From: Chromatiaceae bacterium
GTDB taxonomy: Bacteria; Pseudomonadota; Gammaproteobacteria; Chromatiales; Chromatiaceae
Reading direction: 5' to 3'
Assembly: GCA_024235175.1 (NCBI GenBank)
Contig: JACKMX010000003.1
Coordinates: forward strand, 868,001 to 932,000
DNA length: 64,000 nucleotides
The notes beneath the pieces are model-generated. The model did not search any database and was not told the origin of the DNA. It was given only the letters and a program-made list of their open reading frames with translations. Below, one piece after another: positions 52,373 to 61,324 of this stretch; the first letter of the stretch is position 1; every line of letters starts with the position of its first letter. The translations under genes were made by a program, and so were the position numbers.

Positions 52373-53797
52373 GTGCCGAAAAAAGAGAGCGAGCTGCCTG
52401 TCGTCCTGGTCGACGACGAAGAGGAAATTCTGTTTGGAGCGAGTTATCTACTGAACAGCCATGGTATTCAATCCGTGACCGCTTTGAGTGACGAGCGAAG
52501 GCTGTTGCCTTTTTTACAATCGGAAGAGGCGGGTGTCATTGTGCTGGATCTTTTCATGCCACACATTCCAGGCACTGAGATTCTGCTGCAGATCGTACAA
52601 AATTATCCACATGTTCCAGTAGTTGTCATGACCGCCTCACAGGAGGTTGAGACCGCCGTCTCCTGCATGAAGGAAGGTGCTTTTGACTACCTGGTCAAGC
52701 CGGTCGAGGAGAGTCGGTTTGTCTCCAGTATACGGCGTGCTCTGGAGGTCAGGGAACTTCGCCGGGAGATCGGTTCGCTGCGACACAGCCTGATGTCTGA
52801 CAGGATGAAGTGCCCCGAGTGTTTTTCCCACATTATTACCTGCCAGCGAGACATGCTTGTACACTTCAAGTATATCGAGGCGATCGCGGGCAGCAGAGAA
52901 CCAGTAATGATCACTGGGGAAACCGGTACCGGCAAGGAGCTTATTGCCCGGGCATTGCATCAGGCAAGCGGACGAAGCGGCAAGATGGTCAGTCTGAATG
53001 TGGCGGGCCTGGACGACACTATGTTTTCAGACACACTGTTCGGACATGTCAAGGGGGCTTTTACCGGTGCCGACAGGGACAGAGAGGGTTTGATCGCCAG
53101 TGCCACAGGCGGTACTTTGTTTCTTGATGAGATTGGTGATTTGAATATGCCCTCGCAGGTTAAGTTGTTGCGCCTGCTGCAGGAGTATACTTTCTATCCC
53201 CTGGGTTCCGATATTCCACAAGTCTCCGATGTGCGAATCGTTGTAGCAACCAACCAGAATATTCGCGACAGAATAGCACGTGGAAAATTTCGCCAAGATC
53301 TTTTTTTCAGACTCTCCAGTCATCCGATCGATATGCCCCCACTGCGCAACCGCCCGGACGACCTGCCGTTGCTGTTACAACATTTTATTGAGGAGGCATC
53401 TCAATCGCTGGGCAAGTCCGCCCCTACACCATCGGACGAGTTGCTTAAGTTGTTGTCGGTCTATGATTTCCCCGGCAACATCCGGGAGTTAAGATCTCTG
53501 GTCTACAATGCGGTTGCCCAACACCGTTCAGGACCCATTCTATCCATGCAGAGCTTTCGGGATAGTATACAGAAAACACGCGGTACCCTGGTTGTTGAAA
53601 AGCATACTCCCGAGTCACTTTCGAAGGCGTCTCTTCTAACAATTACCGGGAGATTTCCTACGCTGAAAGAGGCGGATGTTTATCTGGTGGAGGAGGCTAT
53701 GCGCAGAGCAAGCAGTAATCAGGGAGTGGCCGCCACGCTGCTGGGCATAACACGTCAGTCACTCAATCGGCGCTTGAAGAACATGAGCAGTCAGTAA
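52373..53797 (+). CDS. Sigma-54-dependent NtrC-family response regulator
   Basis: The 474-aa regulator has a receiver domain (about residues 8-125; phospho-Asp in VIVLDLFMPHIPG, about 58; Lys in YLVKPVEES). A linker with three cysteines (KCPECFSHIITC, about 143-154) leads to an AAA+ domain with GETGTGKELIARAL (Walker A, about 182) and the sigma-54 loop GAFTGAD (about 228). The R-finger region includes KFRQDLFFRL. A Fis-type DNA-binding helix (NQGVAATLLGITRQSLNRRLKN) ends it. The start is GTG 52373. It activates sigma-54 promoters; targets are not known but candidate promoters exist in this region. Confidence 0.93.
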   Translation: MPKKESELPVVLVDDEEEILFGASYLLNSHGIQSVTALSDERRLLPFLQSEEAGVIVLDLFMPHIPGTEILLQIVQNYPHVPVVVMTASQEVETAVSCMKEGAFDYLVKPVEESRFVSSIRRALEVRELRREIGSLRHSLMSDRMKCPECFSHIITCQRDMLVHFKYIEAIAGSREPVMITGETGTGKELIARALHQASGRSGKMVSLNVAGLDDTMFSDTLFGHVKGAFTGADRDREGLIASATGGTLFLDEIGDLNMPSQVKLLRLLQEYTFYPLGSDIPQVSDVRIVVATNQNIRDRIARGKFRQDLFFRLSSHPIDMPPLRNRPDDLPLLLQHFIEEASQSLGKSAPTPSDELLKLLSVYDFPGNIRELRSLVYNAVAQHRSGPILSMQSFRDSIQKTRGTLVVEKHTPESLSKASLLTITGRFPTLKEADVYLVEEAMRRASSNQGVAATLLGITRQSLNRRLKNMSSQ

Positions 53798-53820
53798 ACG
53801 CGTTCATCAAACGGTGGTAT

Positions 53821-54246
53821 CTATACGTGTCGTTCAATATATTCCTTGAGTGCTTTGGCATGATTATATTTCACATCTCTGGCGGCAAAGACCAACGTAA
53901 CGATCTCTTCGTTCGCCAACTCTTCCAGAAGTGAAGCAACATCCCCACGGCCATCGAGTTCTCGGAAATAACGATCTTTGAACTCGGTCCATCTGGCAGG
54001 ATTGTGGTTGAACCATTTGCGCAGCAGCGTACTTGGCGCCAGCGGTTTGGGCCAGGACTGAATACTCAGCTCGGCCTTAGATACACCACGAGGCCAAAGC
54101 CTGTCGACAAGAACCCGACAACCGTCGGATCGGGCAGGTAGTTCATATGCTCGTTTTAGTCGAATAACCAATATATTTTCATTCCGCCATTGTGTGTTCC
54201 GGCTTAGGTGGGTAACTCTGGCGTTCAGCCCGGCTACTCGTTTCAT
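53821..54246 (-). CDS. DUF488-family (YeaO-like) protein
   Basis: The conserved part starts near position 54171: LKRAYELPARSDGCRVLVDRLWPRGVSK, then a second block with LAPSTLLRKWFNHNPARW. This is typical of the DUF488/YeaO family of about 115 aa. The upstream ATG 54246 gives 141 aa; a TTG near 54171 would give the canonical length. The function is unknown. It converges with the response regulator gene. Confidence 0.8.
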   Translation of the reverse strand: MKRVAGLNARVTHLSRNTQWRNENILVIRLKRAYELPARSDGCRVLVDRLWPRGVSKAELSIQSWPKPLAPSTLLRKWFNHNPARWTEFKDRYFRELDGRGDVASLLEELANEEIVTLVFAARDVKYNHAKALKEYIERHV

Positions 54247-54369
54247 GTATCCCTCCGTCAGAGCCACTGGCAACCCTGCACGAACGAAGGCGGCTCCCGT
54301 GAGTTTCCTCTGCGACCCGGATCGCTTCTACCACTTCCTCAGGTATTGATAATGGTACATTGTTCAGAC

Positions 54370-54642
54370 TTAAAACAAGTGCAGAGACCAGCTCACGAAG
54401 ATGGCGAGAATATTGAGCAGCATCCCCAAGGCGAAGGGTGCCAGATTGAACCCTGCCGGTTTGCAACGTACGACGGCCAACCAGGGTGCAGCTGAAATCA
54501 CTGCAGTCACCACCCCGAAGGATGGTCCTCCCCAGATGAAAATAATCCATGGTAGCGCTACGCTGCCAAGATAAACAGCCAGTAGTCCGACAGCCCAAAC
54601 GACAAGCGCCCAGAGTCTTCGTTCGGTTTTCTCTGGTGGCAT
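54370..54642 (-). CDS. Small integral membrane protein
   Basis: The 90-aa protein has three hydrophobic helices (about residues 11-32, 41-58 and 67-87). It follows a strong hairpin that ends the Na/Pi cotransporter transcript upstream. I do not recognise a family. Confidence 0.55.
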   Translation of the reverse strand: MPPEKTERRLWALVVWAVGLLAVYLGSVALPWIIFIWGGPSFGVVTAVISAAPWLAVVRCKPAGFNLAPFALGMLLNILAIFVSWSLHLF

Positions 54643-54679
54643 GATCGGAAACCCAGGGATGATGGAAGTCTACCAACTG

Positions 54680-54710
54680 ACCCATTCCGCCCGTAGTGGG
54701 CGGAATGGGT
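54680..54710 (-). terminator. Strong hairpin after the second Na/Pi cotransporter gene
   Basis: Exact 13-nt arms acccattccgccc (54680-54692) and gggcggaatgggt (54698-54710) enclose gtagt. It begins 18 nt after the minus-strand cotransporter stop. There is no long T-run, so termination may be partial. Confidence 0.7.
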
Positions 54711-54727
54711 TGGCCGGCCGGGATTTG

Positions 54728-56584
54728 TTATTGTGTGACCAGGTCCTTCCGGGATCCTTCTTTGTGCAATACCAGCCTCGCCACCCGTTGCAGGTGCTGG
54801 TAAATACGCTTGAAGTTTTCCATCACGTCGGTCTCAAAAGTAAAAGCGGCCATCTCCTGGGAGGTATGATTTTCCTGCAGAAGTTGATTTTGTCGATCAC
54901 GCCGCAGTTTTTCCATGCCCCCGATAAGACTCTCTTCCATGTCCAGTACCTCTTGTGCAGCACTTAGATTGTCATGCTCGAAAGCCACAATCGATCTCCT
55001 CAGCGCCTTGGCGATTTTGTCATGATAACCGGTAAGTTCGGTCAATATCTGCGGCCCCAGTTGCAGATTGGCCGAGGAGAAGATGCTGGTCAGATGAGAC
55101 ATATTGGTCTCTATGATATCTCCTACGTTTTCCAGTTCCGTGGTGACCGTCATGGCCGACATGGCGTCGCCGGCACTGTTCTTGGACAGATTGGCGGTAC
55201 CCAGTCTGGCCAGATAACTGGCGATGGCAGAGTAGAGGTTGTCTACCCGGTCATCCATTTTCTGAACTTCGGCCATTCGGTCGACATCACCCCTGAACAC
55301 CGTCTTCGGTACCTCATTCAGCATTTCCTCCAGTGTTTCACCGATTCGCGCGACCTCACGCCGCACCATGCTGATCGCCATCGGGGGAGATAAGAGAAGG
55401 GTTTCATCCAGGTATTTGGGCTGAAACCTGGCTACGGCAATTTCTGCTGCGGTCTCCTCCCGTTCCGGCACCATCCAATCGATCAGGCGGCGAAATACGC
55501 TGACCAGTGGCAGGAAGAATATGGCGAGGCCGACATTGAACAGTGTGTGGCCGTTGGCTACCTGTCGGGGCACCTCGGCTGCCAGGATGTCCTGGGCATT
55601 GACCAGTGCGGCGGGAGCGGCCGGTGAGATGAGCCGGGTAAGTTCCGCCAGATAGGGGATGAACCAAGCGACCAACGCCACGCCGACAATCTTGAATGTG
55701 ATATGTGCCACCGCCACTCGCACAGCCTTCCGGGCCTTGCCGATAGCGGCCAGGCCAGCAGTGGCGCAGGTGCCGATATTGGCGCCCAGCGCCAGGGCGA
55801 TGCCACCCTCCAGCGTGATCAGTCCCTGAGAAGCCAGGGCAACTACTACGCCCATGGTGGCGGAAGAGGATTGTATCAGCGCGGTAAACAATGCACCCAG
55901 CAATATACCCACTGCCGGATTGTCTACGTTCCGCATCATTTCAATGAAGGGCTCATAGGTACGAAGCGGCTTCATGGCATCGCTCATGACCGCCATCCCA
56001 AAGAAGATCAGGCCCAACCCCATGATCAATGCACCGAACTGCTTGATCCGGTCATTGCGACCGACAAACAGCATGACGAATCCGATCGTGACCAGCAGCA
56101 ACGCGAACTTGGTTACCTTGAATGCGACGATCTGGGCGGTCACCGTGGTGCCAACGTCCGCACCGAGAATTACACCGATGGCCTGGGACAAAGTCATCAG
56201 ATCAGCCTGCACAAACCCCACCAGCATTACGGTCGTCACGGACGAGGATTGGATAATGGCGGTGACGAATAAGCCGGTCAACAACCCCATAAAGGGGTTT
56301 GTGGTAAGTTTTCCGAGGATGTCTTTCATCTTCTCCCCGGCCACCTCTTTCAGGGCCTCACCCATCTGTTCCATACCAAACAGAAACAGGGAAAGCCCAC
56401 CGAGCAACTCAATGATCAGAAAGAACCATTGAATCTGCTGACCCTCTTCAGCAGCTTGGGCGTGACCGGATATCACCATTCCAGCCAACCAAACAGAGAT
56501 CATGGTTACATACAGGATCCGCTTATTTCTGAGTAGCCCTGCATCGCACAACGCACCTCCCCTATAACAGCTAAACATGGACAC
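54728..56584 (-). CDS. Na+/Pi cotransporter (NptA/PNaS family) with PhoU-like tail
   Basis: The protein has up to 618 aa (a later start at 56506 would give a signal-like N-terminus). Two membrane halves carry IIQSSSVTTVMLVGFVQAD and LIQSSSATMGVVVALASQG, each followed by GADVGTT / GANIGTC boxes. The last 210 residues form a PhoU-like helical domain. It is very similar to the cotransporter at 59504-61324, so the two are paralogues, probably from a local duplication. Confidence 0.93.
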   Translation of the reverse strand: MSMFSCYRGGALCDAGLLRNKRILYVTMISVWLAGMVISGHAQAAEEGQQIQWFFLIIELLGGLSLFLFGMEQMGEALKEVAGEKMKDILGKLTTNPFMGLLTGLFVTAIIQSSSVTTVMLVGFVQADLMTLSQAIGVILGADVGTTVTAQIVAFKVTKFALLLVTIGFVMLFVGRNDRIKQFGALIMGLGLIFFGMAVMSDAMKPLRTYEPFIEMMRNVDNPAVGILLGALFTALIQSSSATMGVVVALASQGLITLEGGIALALGANIGTCATAGLAAIGKARKAVRVAVAHITFKIVGVALVAWFIPYLAELTRLISPAAPAALVNAQDILAAEVPRQVANGHTLFNVGLAIFFLPLVSVFRRLIDWMVPEREETAAEIAVARFQPKYLDETLLLSPPMAISMVRREVARIGETLEEMLNEVPKTVFRGDVDRMAEVQKMDDRVDNLYSAIASYLARLGTANLSKNSAGDAMSAMTVTTELENVGDIIETNMSHLTSIFSSANLQLGPQILTELTGYHDKIAKALRRSIVAFEHDNLSAAQEVLDMEESLIGGMEKLRRDRQNQLLQENHTSQEMAAFTFETDVMENFKRIYQHLQRVARLVLHKEGSRKDLVTQ

Positions 56585-56920
56585 TTTCCCCTCTAAACGA
56601 GTTTACGTAACACAGTAGAAATTGCGGTTCTCTTTACACAATCAATTAAATTTCTTTTTACTCAGCAACAGAATCTGCTGGGGATAAAGGGCCATTTGTT
56701 CCTGGACAGTACACCGGTCATTGCAAAACGTAAGAGTCCCGCACGGGACTCTCACGCCTGTTGCTTTAATCAAAATAGAGAAATTGGTCACCCGACCTCG
56801 AGTCAGATTGCCTAAGTTATGGCAATAAAAATGCCAACTTGCCGGCTTGAGGAAATCGTAACGAAAACAAAAGGAAACCAGGACTGTGATTGTTTTCCTT
56901 TATCTGTTGGGGGGTGCAGC

Positions 56921-57202
56921 CAAACAGACCACATAGGCTTGTGAAATGGCAGACCCTTCTCAGTGAATCAGCAGGTTAGGAATGGCGTCTAAAATGTTAC
57001 AGTGCAGTATTTGCTGCAATGGGTAATTCGGAAGCGAGCCAATATTCGAAGATCAAAACGCACGCGTGATGCGCGTGGAATTTTCGGAGAAAACAGCACA
57101 GGATAACCTTCTTTTAACGGATGCAGCATTCACTGCATTGTTCCTTTTTAGAGCCCACCTCTTAACTCTCTGATAGATGCGGAAAGTCAGTATCTTTTCG
57201 GG
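56921..57202. repeat. Diverged 280-bp intergenic repeat, copy 1
   Basis: It aligns over its whole length with 62390-62670, at roughly 80% identity by eye, for example both hold gagccaatattcgaagatca-like and ctgcattgttcctttt stretches. Small indels break any shared reading frame, and this copy has an internal stop in the frame open in copy 2. Confidence 0.8.
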
Positions 57203-57316
57203 TATGGCTTTTTTAAAGTCGCAAATATGGGATCTGTAAATCCCCCGGCTTTAGCCGGCGCATCGTCATGCCGGCGCAGGCCGGCATCCAGAGAAATAGT
57301 CACAGCAGCTAGACTG

Positions 57317-57331
57317 GATTGCGGCCTTCGC
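57317..57331. repeat. Left half of the REP-like target hairpin
   Basis: The sequence ggattgcggccttcgc pairs with cgcaatgacga at 58720-58730 across the IS. The stem is attgcgg/ccgcaat. Confidence 0.75.
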
Positions 57332-57338
57332 CGATGAG

Positions 57339-57351
57339 ATGGTCTCCTCCC
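57339..57351 (+). repeat. IS1111 left sub-terminal inverted repeat
   Basis: The 13-nt sequence atggtctcctccc is the exact reverse complement of 58704-58716. Confidence 0.9.
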
Positions 57352-57422
57352 ACTCCATTAATCGGCGTCGCAATGCGCCATGATAGAGGTGTTTTCAACT
57401 ATCAAAGAAGCGGGAGAAGACC

Positions 57423-58439
57423 ATGAACAAGATTACGACGATCGGCCTGGATTTGGCAAAAAATGTGTTTCATGCGGTGTGCTGCGATGAAAACGGAAAG
57501 ATCATCCGGAAAAAGATGCTGAAACGATCTCAGGTATTGAGCTATTTTGCCAACCTGCCGGCCGGCCTGGTGGGCATGGAAGCTTGTGCCAGCGCCCACT
57601 ACTGGGCCCGGGAGCTGAATACCCTGGGGCACCAGGTAAAGCTGATTCCACCGCAGTACGTCAAACCCTATGTGCGTGGCAACAAGAACGACTATAACGA
57701 TGCATTGGCCATTGCGGAGGCCGTAGTCAATCCAGAGATGCGCTTTGCTGCGGTTAAAACAACGGAACAACAAGATATCCAGGCACTGTACCGCCTGCGG
57801 GAGCGGCGGATCGCGGACCGTACCGCATTATGTAATCAGCTGCGGGGACTGCTGGCCGAGTATGGCCTGGTTCTTCCCAAAGGCGTCCATGTGGTCCGCA
57901 AACGACTGCCTGAGCTGTTGGAAGATGCAGAGAACGGACTGAGCGATCTTTTCCGCCGGCTGTTGGCACAGAGCTACCAACAGCTACGGGAACTGGATGA
58001 GCATATCGACTTTTACACCCGGGAGATGATGCGCGAGAGCCGGCAGAACGATGCCTGTCAGAGATTACAGACGATACCCGGCTATGGACCCATCGTAGCC
58101 AGTGCGTTCCATAGTAAGGTGGGAACGGGTGAGACCTATCGATGCGGCCGGGACGTATCGGCTTCACTGGGCCTGGTACCCAGGCAGCACGGCAGTGGTG
58201 GTAAAGAGGTATTGCTGAGTATCAGTAAGCGCGGGGATCGCTATCTGCGCAGCCTGCTGGTGCACGGAGCCCGTGCAGTGGTGATCCGGGCGGTCAACAA
58301 AAAGGACCGTTTGAGCCGCTGGATCAACAAGGTCAGGGCGCAACGGGGGTACAACAAAGCCACGGTTGCTCTGGCCAACAAGATGGCACGTATTGGGTGG
58401 GCGGTCCTTGCGCATAAGAGCGTGTATCAGCCCGCTTGA
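57423..58439 (+). CDS. IS1111-group IS110-family transposase
   Basis: The 338-aa transposase is intact. The N-terminal RuvC-like DEDD domain has TIGLDLAKNVFHAV, GMEACASAHYWARE (Glu) and NDYNDALAIAEAV. The C-terminal domain has TIPGYGPIVASAF and the serine-containing block LGLVPRQHGSGGKEVLLSISKRG. This enzyme group uses a guide (bridge) RNA to choose targets. ATG 57423 has GGGAGAAG upstream. It has no frameshift or premature stop, so the element could be active. Confidence 0.93.
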   Translation: MNKITTIGLDLAKNVFHAVCCDENGKIIRKKMLKRSQVLSYFANLPAGLVGMEACASAHYWARELNTLGHQVKLIPPQYVKPYVRGNKNDYNDALAIAEAVVNPEMRFAAVKTTEQQDIQALYRLRERRIADRTALCNQLRGLLAEYGLVLPKGVHVVRKRLPELLEDAENGLSDLFRRLLAQSYQQLRELDEHIDFYTREMMRESRQNDACQRLQTIPGYGPIVASAFHSKVGTGETYRCGRDVSASLGLVPRQHGSGGKEVLLSISKRGDRYLRSLLVHGARAVVIRAVNKKDRLSRWINKVRAQRGYNKATVALANKMARIGWAVLAHKSVYQPA

Positions 58440-58479
58440 GGTTTTTTGAATCAGTCAGTGAGAGAGAGCAACAGGAGGT

Positions 58480-58703
58480 AACCTACCCACGATTGCGAAG
58501 ACTTTGTGGCAAACGATGACACAACAGGTCAGACCGGCGTATTGAAAACCTGTTCATTGCGGTGGCTAAGAAAAAGCCGTTTCGCCGAAAAGGACAATAC
58601 GCGCGCATTTCATCGAGGCCAGGAGGGAATCACCTCCATCGACAGGCCGGATATACGGAAGCAATCCTGTCCCTATCATCGATGACACAAAGACTTGCAA
58701 AGC
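58480..58703 (+). ncRNA. Candidate bridge RNA in the IS1111 3' end
   Basis: IS1111-group elements encode their bridge RNA downstream of the transposase. In this segment gattgcg (58491-58497) equals the left target strand, and tcattgcgg (58554-58562) is the reverse complement of the right target (ccgcaatga). A hairpin with arms aacaggt (58523-58529) and acctgtt (58548-58554) lies between them. This is the expected left-guide, hairpin, right-guide order of the target loop. The donor loop was not clearly identified, and both RNA ends are uncertain. Confidence 0.55.
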
Positions 58704-58716
58704 GGGAGGAGACCAT
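58704..58716 (-). repeat. IS1111 right sub-terminal inverted repeat
   Basis: The 13-nt sequence gggaggagaccat is the exact reverse complement of 57339-57351. Confidence 0.9.
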
Positions 58717-58719
58717 ATA

Positions 58720-59129
58720 CGCAATGACGAGGAAGTGGGGTACTAAGCGCCAATGAGTTGTGCCTGCAGCGATGATAAATCGGCCGAATGGCCGATCGAT
58801 CCGGCTTTTAGCCGTAATTCGAAGCCACCGGCTTTAGCCGGTGGAGTATTCACACTGCCTGAGAATGTGTCGGCGCAACACTGCGTTGTGGGTGTAGCTT
58901 TTCGAATTGTTACAATTAACTTGGCTCGGTTATAACTCCTTGATTTAAAAATCAGTATCCATGCCGGCTAGAGTTGACGGGTACGGTGCGGTGCGTTTCG
59001 CTGCACCCCCTGGTGCAGATCATCCCGGCCCAGAGATACTCTAACTGTTCGCTGTAAAAGGAGATTCATGGTCAGCTCGAATCTGGTCCGGTAGTTGCGT
59101 TGTTCCCCCCTAGCAGACGAGGGGCAACT
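58720..59129. other. Intergenic region with REP-like palindromes
   Basis: About 410 nt without a supported gene. It begins with the right half of the IS target hairpin. It then holds atcggcc/ggccgat and, at 58825-58844, the 20-nt ccaccggctttagccggtgg, a near-perfect palindrome whose core ccggctttagccgg also occurs near 57245. Confidence 0.5.
58825..58844. repeat. REP-like palindrome
   Basis: Nine-base arms (ccaccggct/agccggtgg) enclose tt. The core recurs at about 57245-57258, just left of the IS1111 element. Confidence 0.7.
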
Positions 59130-59456
59130 GTGATTCTCACGAACAAAACCAAGGGCATTATCCGGGCCGCCCTGGTGATGCGCGAAATCGACCGGATACG
59201 ACATGAGCAGTTCGGATGGAGCGCCAATGTGCTGGTCCGGGCTGCTCTGGCAGTCACTTTTATGTGCCTTATCGTTATTTCCTATGAGATGGGGGGTGTC
59301 ATAGGGTTGGTGATTGCTTTGATTCTCTCCCTCGTGGCTCTGTTCGTACCTGTACTCCACATCATGGCGAGGGATTCTGCGGAGAGGCGGCTGCGCAGTG
59401 CATCCGATAGGTCTCAACTTACCAGCTCCCATTCCACCAGTAAAACTGCAAGCTAG
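59130..59456 (+). CDS. Small membrane protein of unknown family
   Basis: The 108-aa product (GTG 59130; ATG 59178 is an alternative) has two hydrophobic helices (about residues 33-52 and 55-77, MGGVIGLVIALILSLVALFVP) and a Ser/Arg-rich tail. It is 48 nt upstream of the third Na/Pi cotransporter gene and may share its transcript. Confidence 0.5.
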   Translation: MILTNKTKGIIRAALVMREIDRIRHEQFGWSANVLVRAALAVTFMCLIVISYEMGGVIGLVIALILSLVALFVPVLHIMARDSAERRLRSASDRSQLTSSHSTSKTAS

Positions 59457-59503
59457 ATGAAAATACCCAAGCGCAGTAGATCGTTAAGGGTAGGGAATCT
59501 GCA

Positions 59504-61324
59504 GTGAGTTCTGGTGCCGATATCGGCAGTATGCGGGCCTGCCGGCGGTCGGGTTTGACCCCGATTCTGGGAGTTGCAGTATTTTTGCTGGTGATGCCTG
59601 TGCTCGCTGCCACCTCTGGCAGCGAGGAAGAGATCGATTGGGGAGTGATGGCCATGACCCTGCTGGGCGGTCTGGCGATATTCCTGTACGGCATGGAGCA
59701 GATGGCCGAGGCGCTGAAGAAGGTGGCCGGGGACAGTATGAAACAGATCCTGGCGCGTCTCACGGGCAACCGTTTCATGGGGCTGATAACCGGCGCCTTT
59801 GTCACCGCCATTATTCAGTCATCATCGGTCACCACAGTCATGTTGGTGGGCTTTGTCACCGCTGGGCTTATGTCGCTGACACAGGCAGTTGGTGTGATCC
59901 TCGGGGCCGATATCGGCACTACCATCACGGCTCAGATTGTCGCATTCAAGGTAACCAAGTACGCATTATTTTTGGTGGCGGTGGGGTTCGCCATGATTTT
60001 CATGGGGCGAAACGAGCGAATCAAGCAGTATGGAAACCTGGTCATGGGACTGGGCATGATCTTTTTCGGTATGGGCATCATGAGTGACGGGATGCGACCG
60101 CTGCGTAGTTACGAGTCTTTCATTGTGCTGATGCAGAATGTATCCAATCCACTCGTTGGTATCCTGGTTGCGACCATTTTCACCTCCCTGATCCAGTCTT
60201 CCTCGGCTACCATGGGTGTAGTTATCGCGTTAGCCCTACAAGGCCTGATCACCTTGGAAGCCGGGATAGCCCTGGCCTTGGGCGCCAATATAGGCACCTG
60301 CGCCACTGCTGGCTTAGCCGCAATCGGTAAGCCGCGAGAGGCGGTACGGGTGGCGGTGGCTCATGTCACCTTCAAGATCATTGGCGTTGCTCTCGTCCTA
60401 CCATTCATCCCCTATTTCACTGTCCTGGTGCGCGATATCTCACCAGTTGCGGTGGAAACCTTGGTGGGGATGGACCGACTGGCAGCGGAGACTCCACGCC
60501 AGATTGCTAATGCTCATACACTTTTCAATATCAGTATTGCACTGGTATTCCTGCCATTCTCCAACCAGTTCGCCCGGTTCTGTGAATGGATCGTGCCGGA
60601 CAAGCCACTCTCTTCGGAGGAGGTATTGGTGCGTCCCAGTTATCTTGATGAGGCACTGGTTGATACGCCCCCGCTGGCGCTTGAACGGGTTCGATTAGAG
60701 ATTGGCCATATGGGTGCTTTTGTCAACCGTATGCTTGCAGAAAGTATTCCTGCATTGCTGCATGGGAAGCTCGAACAGATCAGGGAAATCTCCGCCATCG
60801 ACGACAAAGTAGACATCCTGTATGAAGAGATCCTCTCCTATTTGGGTAAGGTGGGTAGAAAAGAGTTGACGGAATCCCAGGCTAAGGAGCTTTCCAAGCT
60901 TCTGATAGTGATCAATGATCTGGAGAACATCGGAGATCTGATTGAAACCAATGCGCTGGACCTGGCAGAACAGTGTGCAGCCCAACACTTGCACATGAGC
61001 GATGTCACGAAAAAGGTTCTCAGGGATCTGCATACCTCGGTCGCTGGAAGTGTCGAAGTGGCGGTGCGTGCAGTCATCACGAATGATATTGATGCGGCAC
61101 GGGAAGTAATCGGCATGAAGAGTCGAATTCAGGAGCAGGTCACATCGGCCGAACTCCATGAAGCCAGGCGGCTGGTTGCCGATGAGCCAGATCGGGTAGC
61201 GGTCTACTCGGTGGAGGTGGAACTTATCGAAAAACTGAAACATGTGTACGACTTTGCAGAGCGCATGGTCAAGACCATAGAACAGGATCACTCCTCAAAG
61301 GCATCGGTTACTGGTGTAGGGTAA
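59504..61324 (+). CDS. Na+/Pi cotransporter (NptA/PNaS family) with PhoU-like tail
   Basis: The 606-aa protein uses GTG 59504. It has an N-terminal hydrophobic segment, then the two signature halves IIQSSSVTTVMLVGFVTAG and LIQSSSATMGVVIALALQG, with GADIGTT / GANIGTC. A PhoU-like domain occupies about residues 390-595. It is strongly similar to the protein encoded at 54728-56584 and clearly more distant from the one at 46292-48118. Its normal role is sodium-coupled phosphate uptake. Confidence 0.93.
   Translation: MSSGADIGSMRACRRSGLTPILGVAVFLLVMPVLAATSGSEEEIDWGVMAMTLLGGLAIFLYGMEQMAEALKKVAGDSMKQILARLTGNRFMGLITGAFVTAIIQSSSVTTVMLVGFVTAGLMSLTQAVGVILGADIGTTITAQIVAFKVTKYALFLVAVGFAMIFMGRNERIKQYGNLVMGLGMIFFGMGIMSDGMRPLRSYESFIVLMQNVSNPLVGILVATIFTSLIQSSSATMGVVIALALQGLITLEAGIALALGANIGTCATAGLAAIGKPREAVRVAVAHVTFKIIGVALVLPFIPYFTVLVRDISPVAVETLVGMDRLAAETPRQIANAHTLFNISIALVFLPFSNQFARFCEWIVPDKPLSSEEVLVRPSYLDEALVDTPPLALERVRLEIGHMGAFVNRMLAESIPALLHGKLEQIREISAIDDKVDILYEEILSYLGKVGRKELTESQAKELSKLLIVINDLENIGDLIETNALDLAEQCAAQHLHMSDVTKKVLRDLHTSVAGSVEVAVRAVITNDIDAAREVIGMKSRIQEQVTSAELHEARRLVADEPDRVAVYSVEVELIEKLKHVYDFAERMVKTIEQDHSSKASVTGVG

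Larger units (their letters stand above)
56585..57331. other. Intergenic region with repeat copy 1 and REP-like sequences
   Basis: The region holds the upstream sequence of the cotransporter, a 280-nt repeat (56921-57202), a REP-like hairpin region (57243-57290, two adjacent GC-rich palindromes) and the left part of the IS1111 target hairpin (57317-57331). No gene is supported. Confidence 0.5.
57332..58719 (+). mobile_element. Complete IS110-family (IS1111 group) insertion sequence, 1388 bp
   Basis: Sub-terminal inverted repeats atggtctcctccc (57339-57351) and gggaggagaccat (58704-58716) match exactly over 13 nt. Beyond them, 7 nt on the left (57332-57338) and 3 nt on the right (58717-58719) are the tails expected for this group. 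Joining the flanks gives attgcggccttcgccgcaat, a REP-type hairpin, so the element sits in its loop. It encodes one transposase and a 280-nt 3' non-coding segment. Confidence 0.9.

Noticed and set aside
58606..58656. Possible donor-loop guides of the bridge RNA (catttcatcg and atatacg)
   Set aside because: Only partial matches to the IS ends, in an order I could not reconcile with a model; not claimed.
58753..58935. 60-codon frame right of the IS1111 element
   Set aside because: It is made of REP-like palindromes read as codons.
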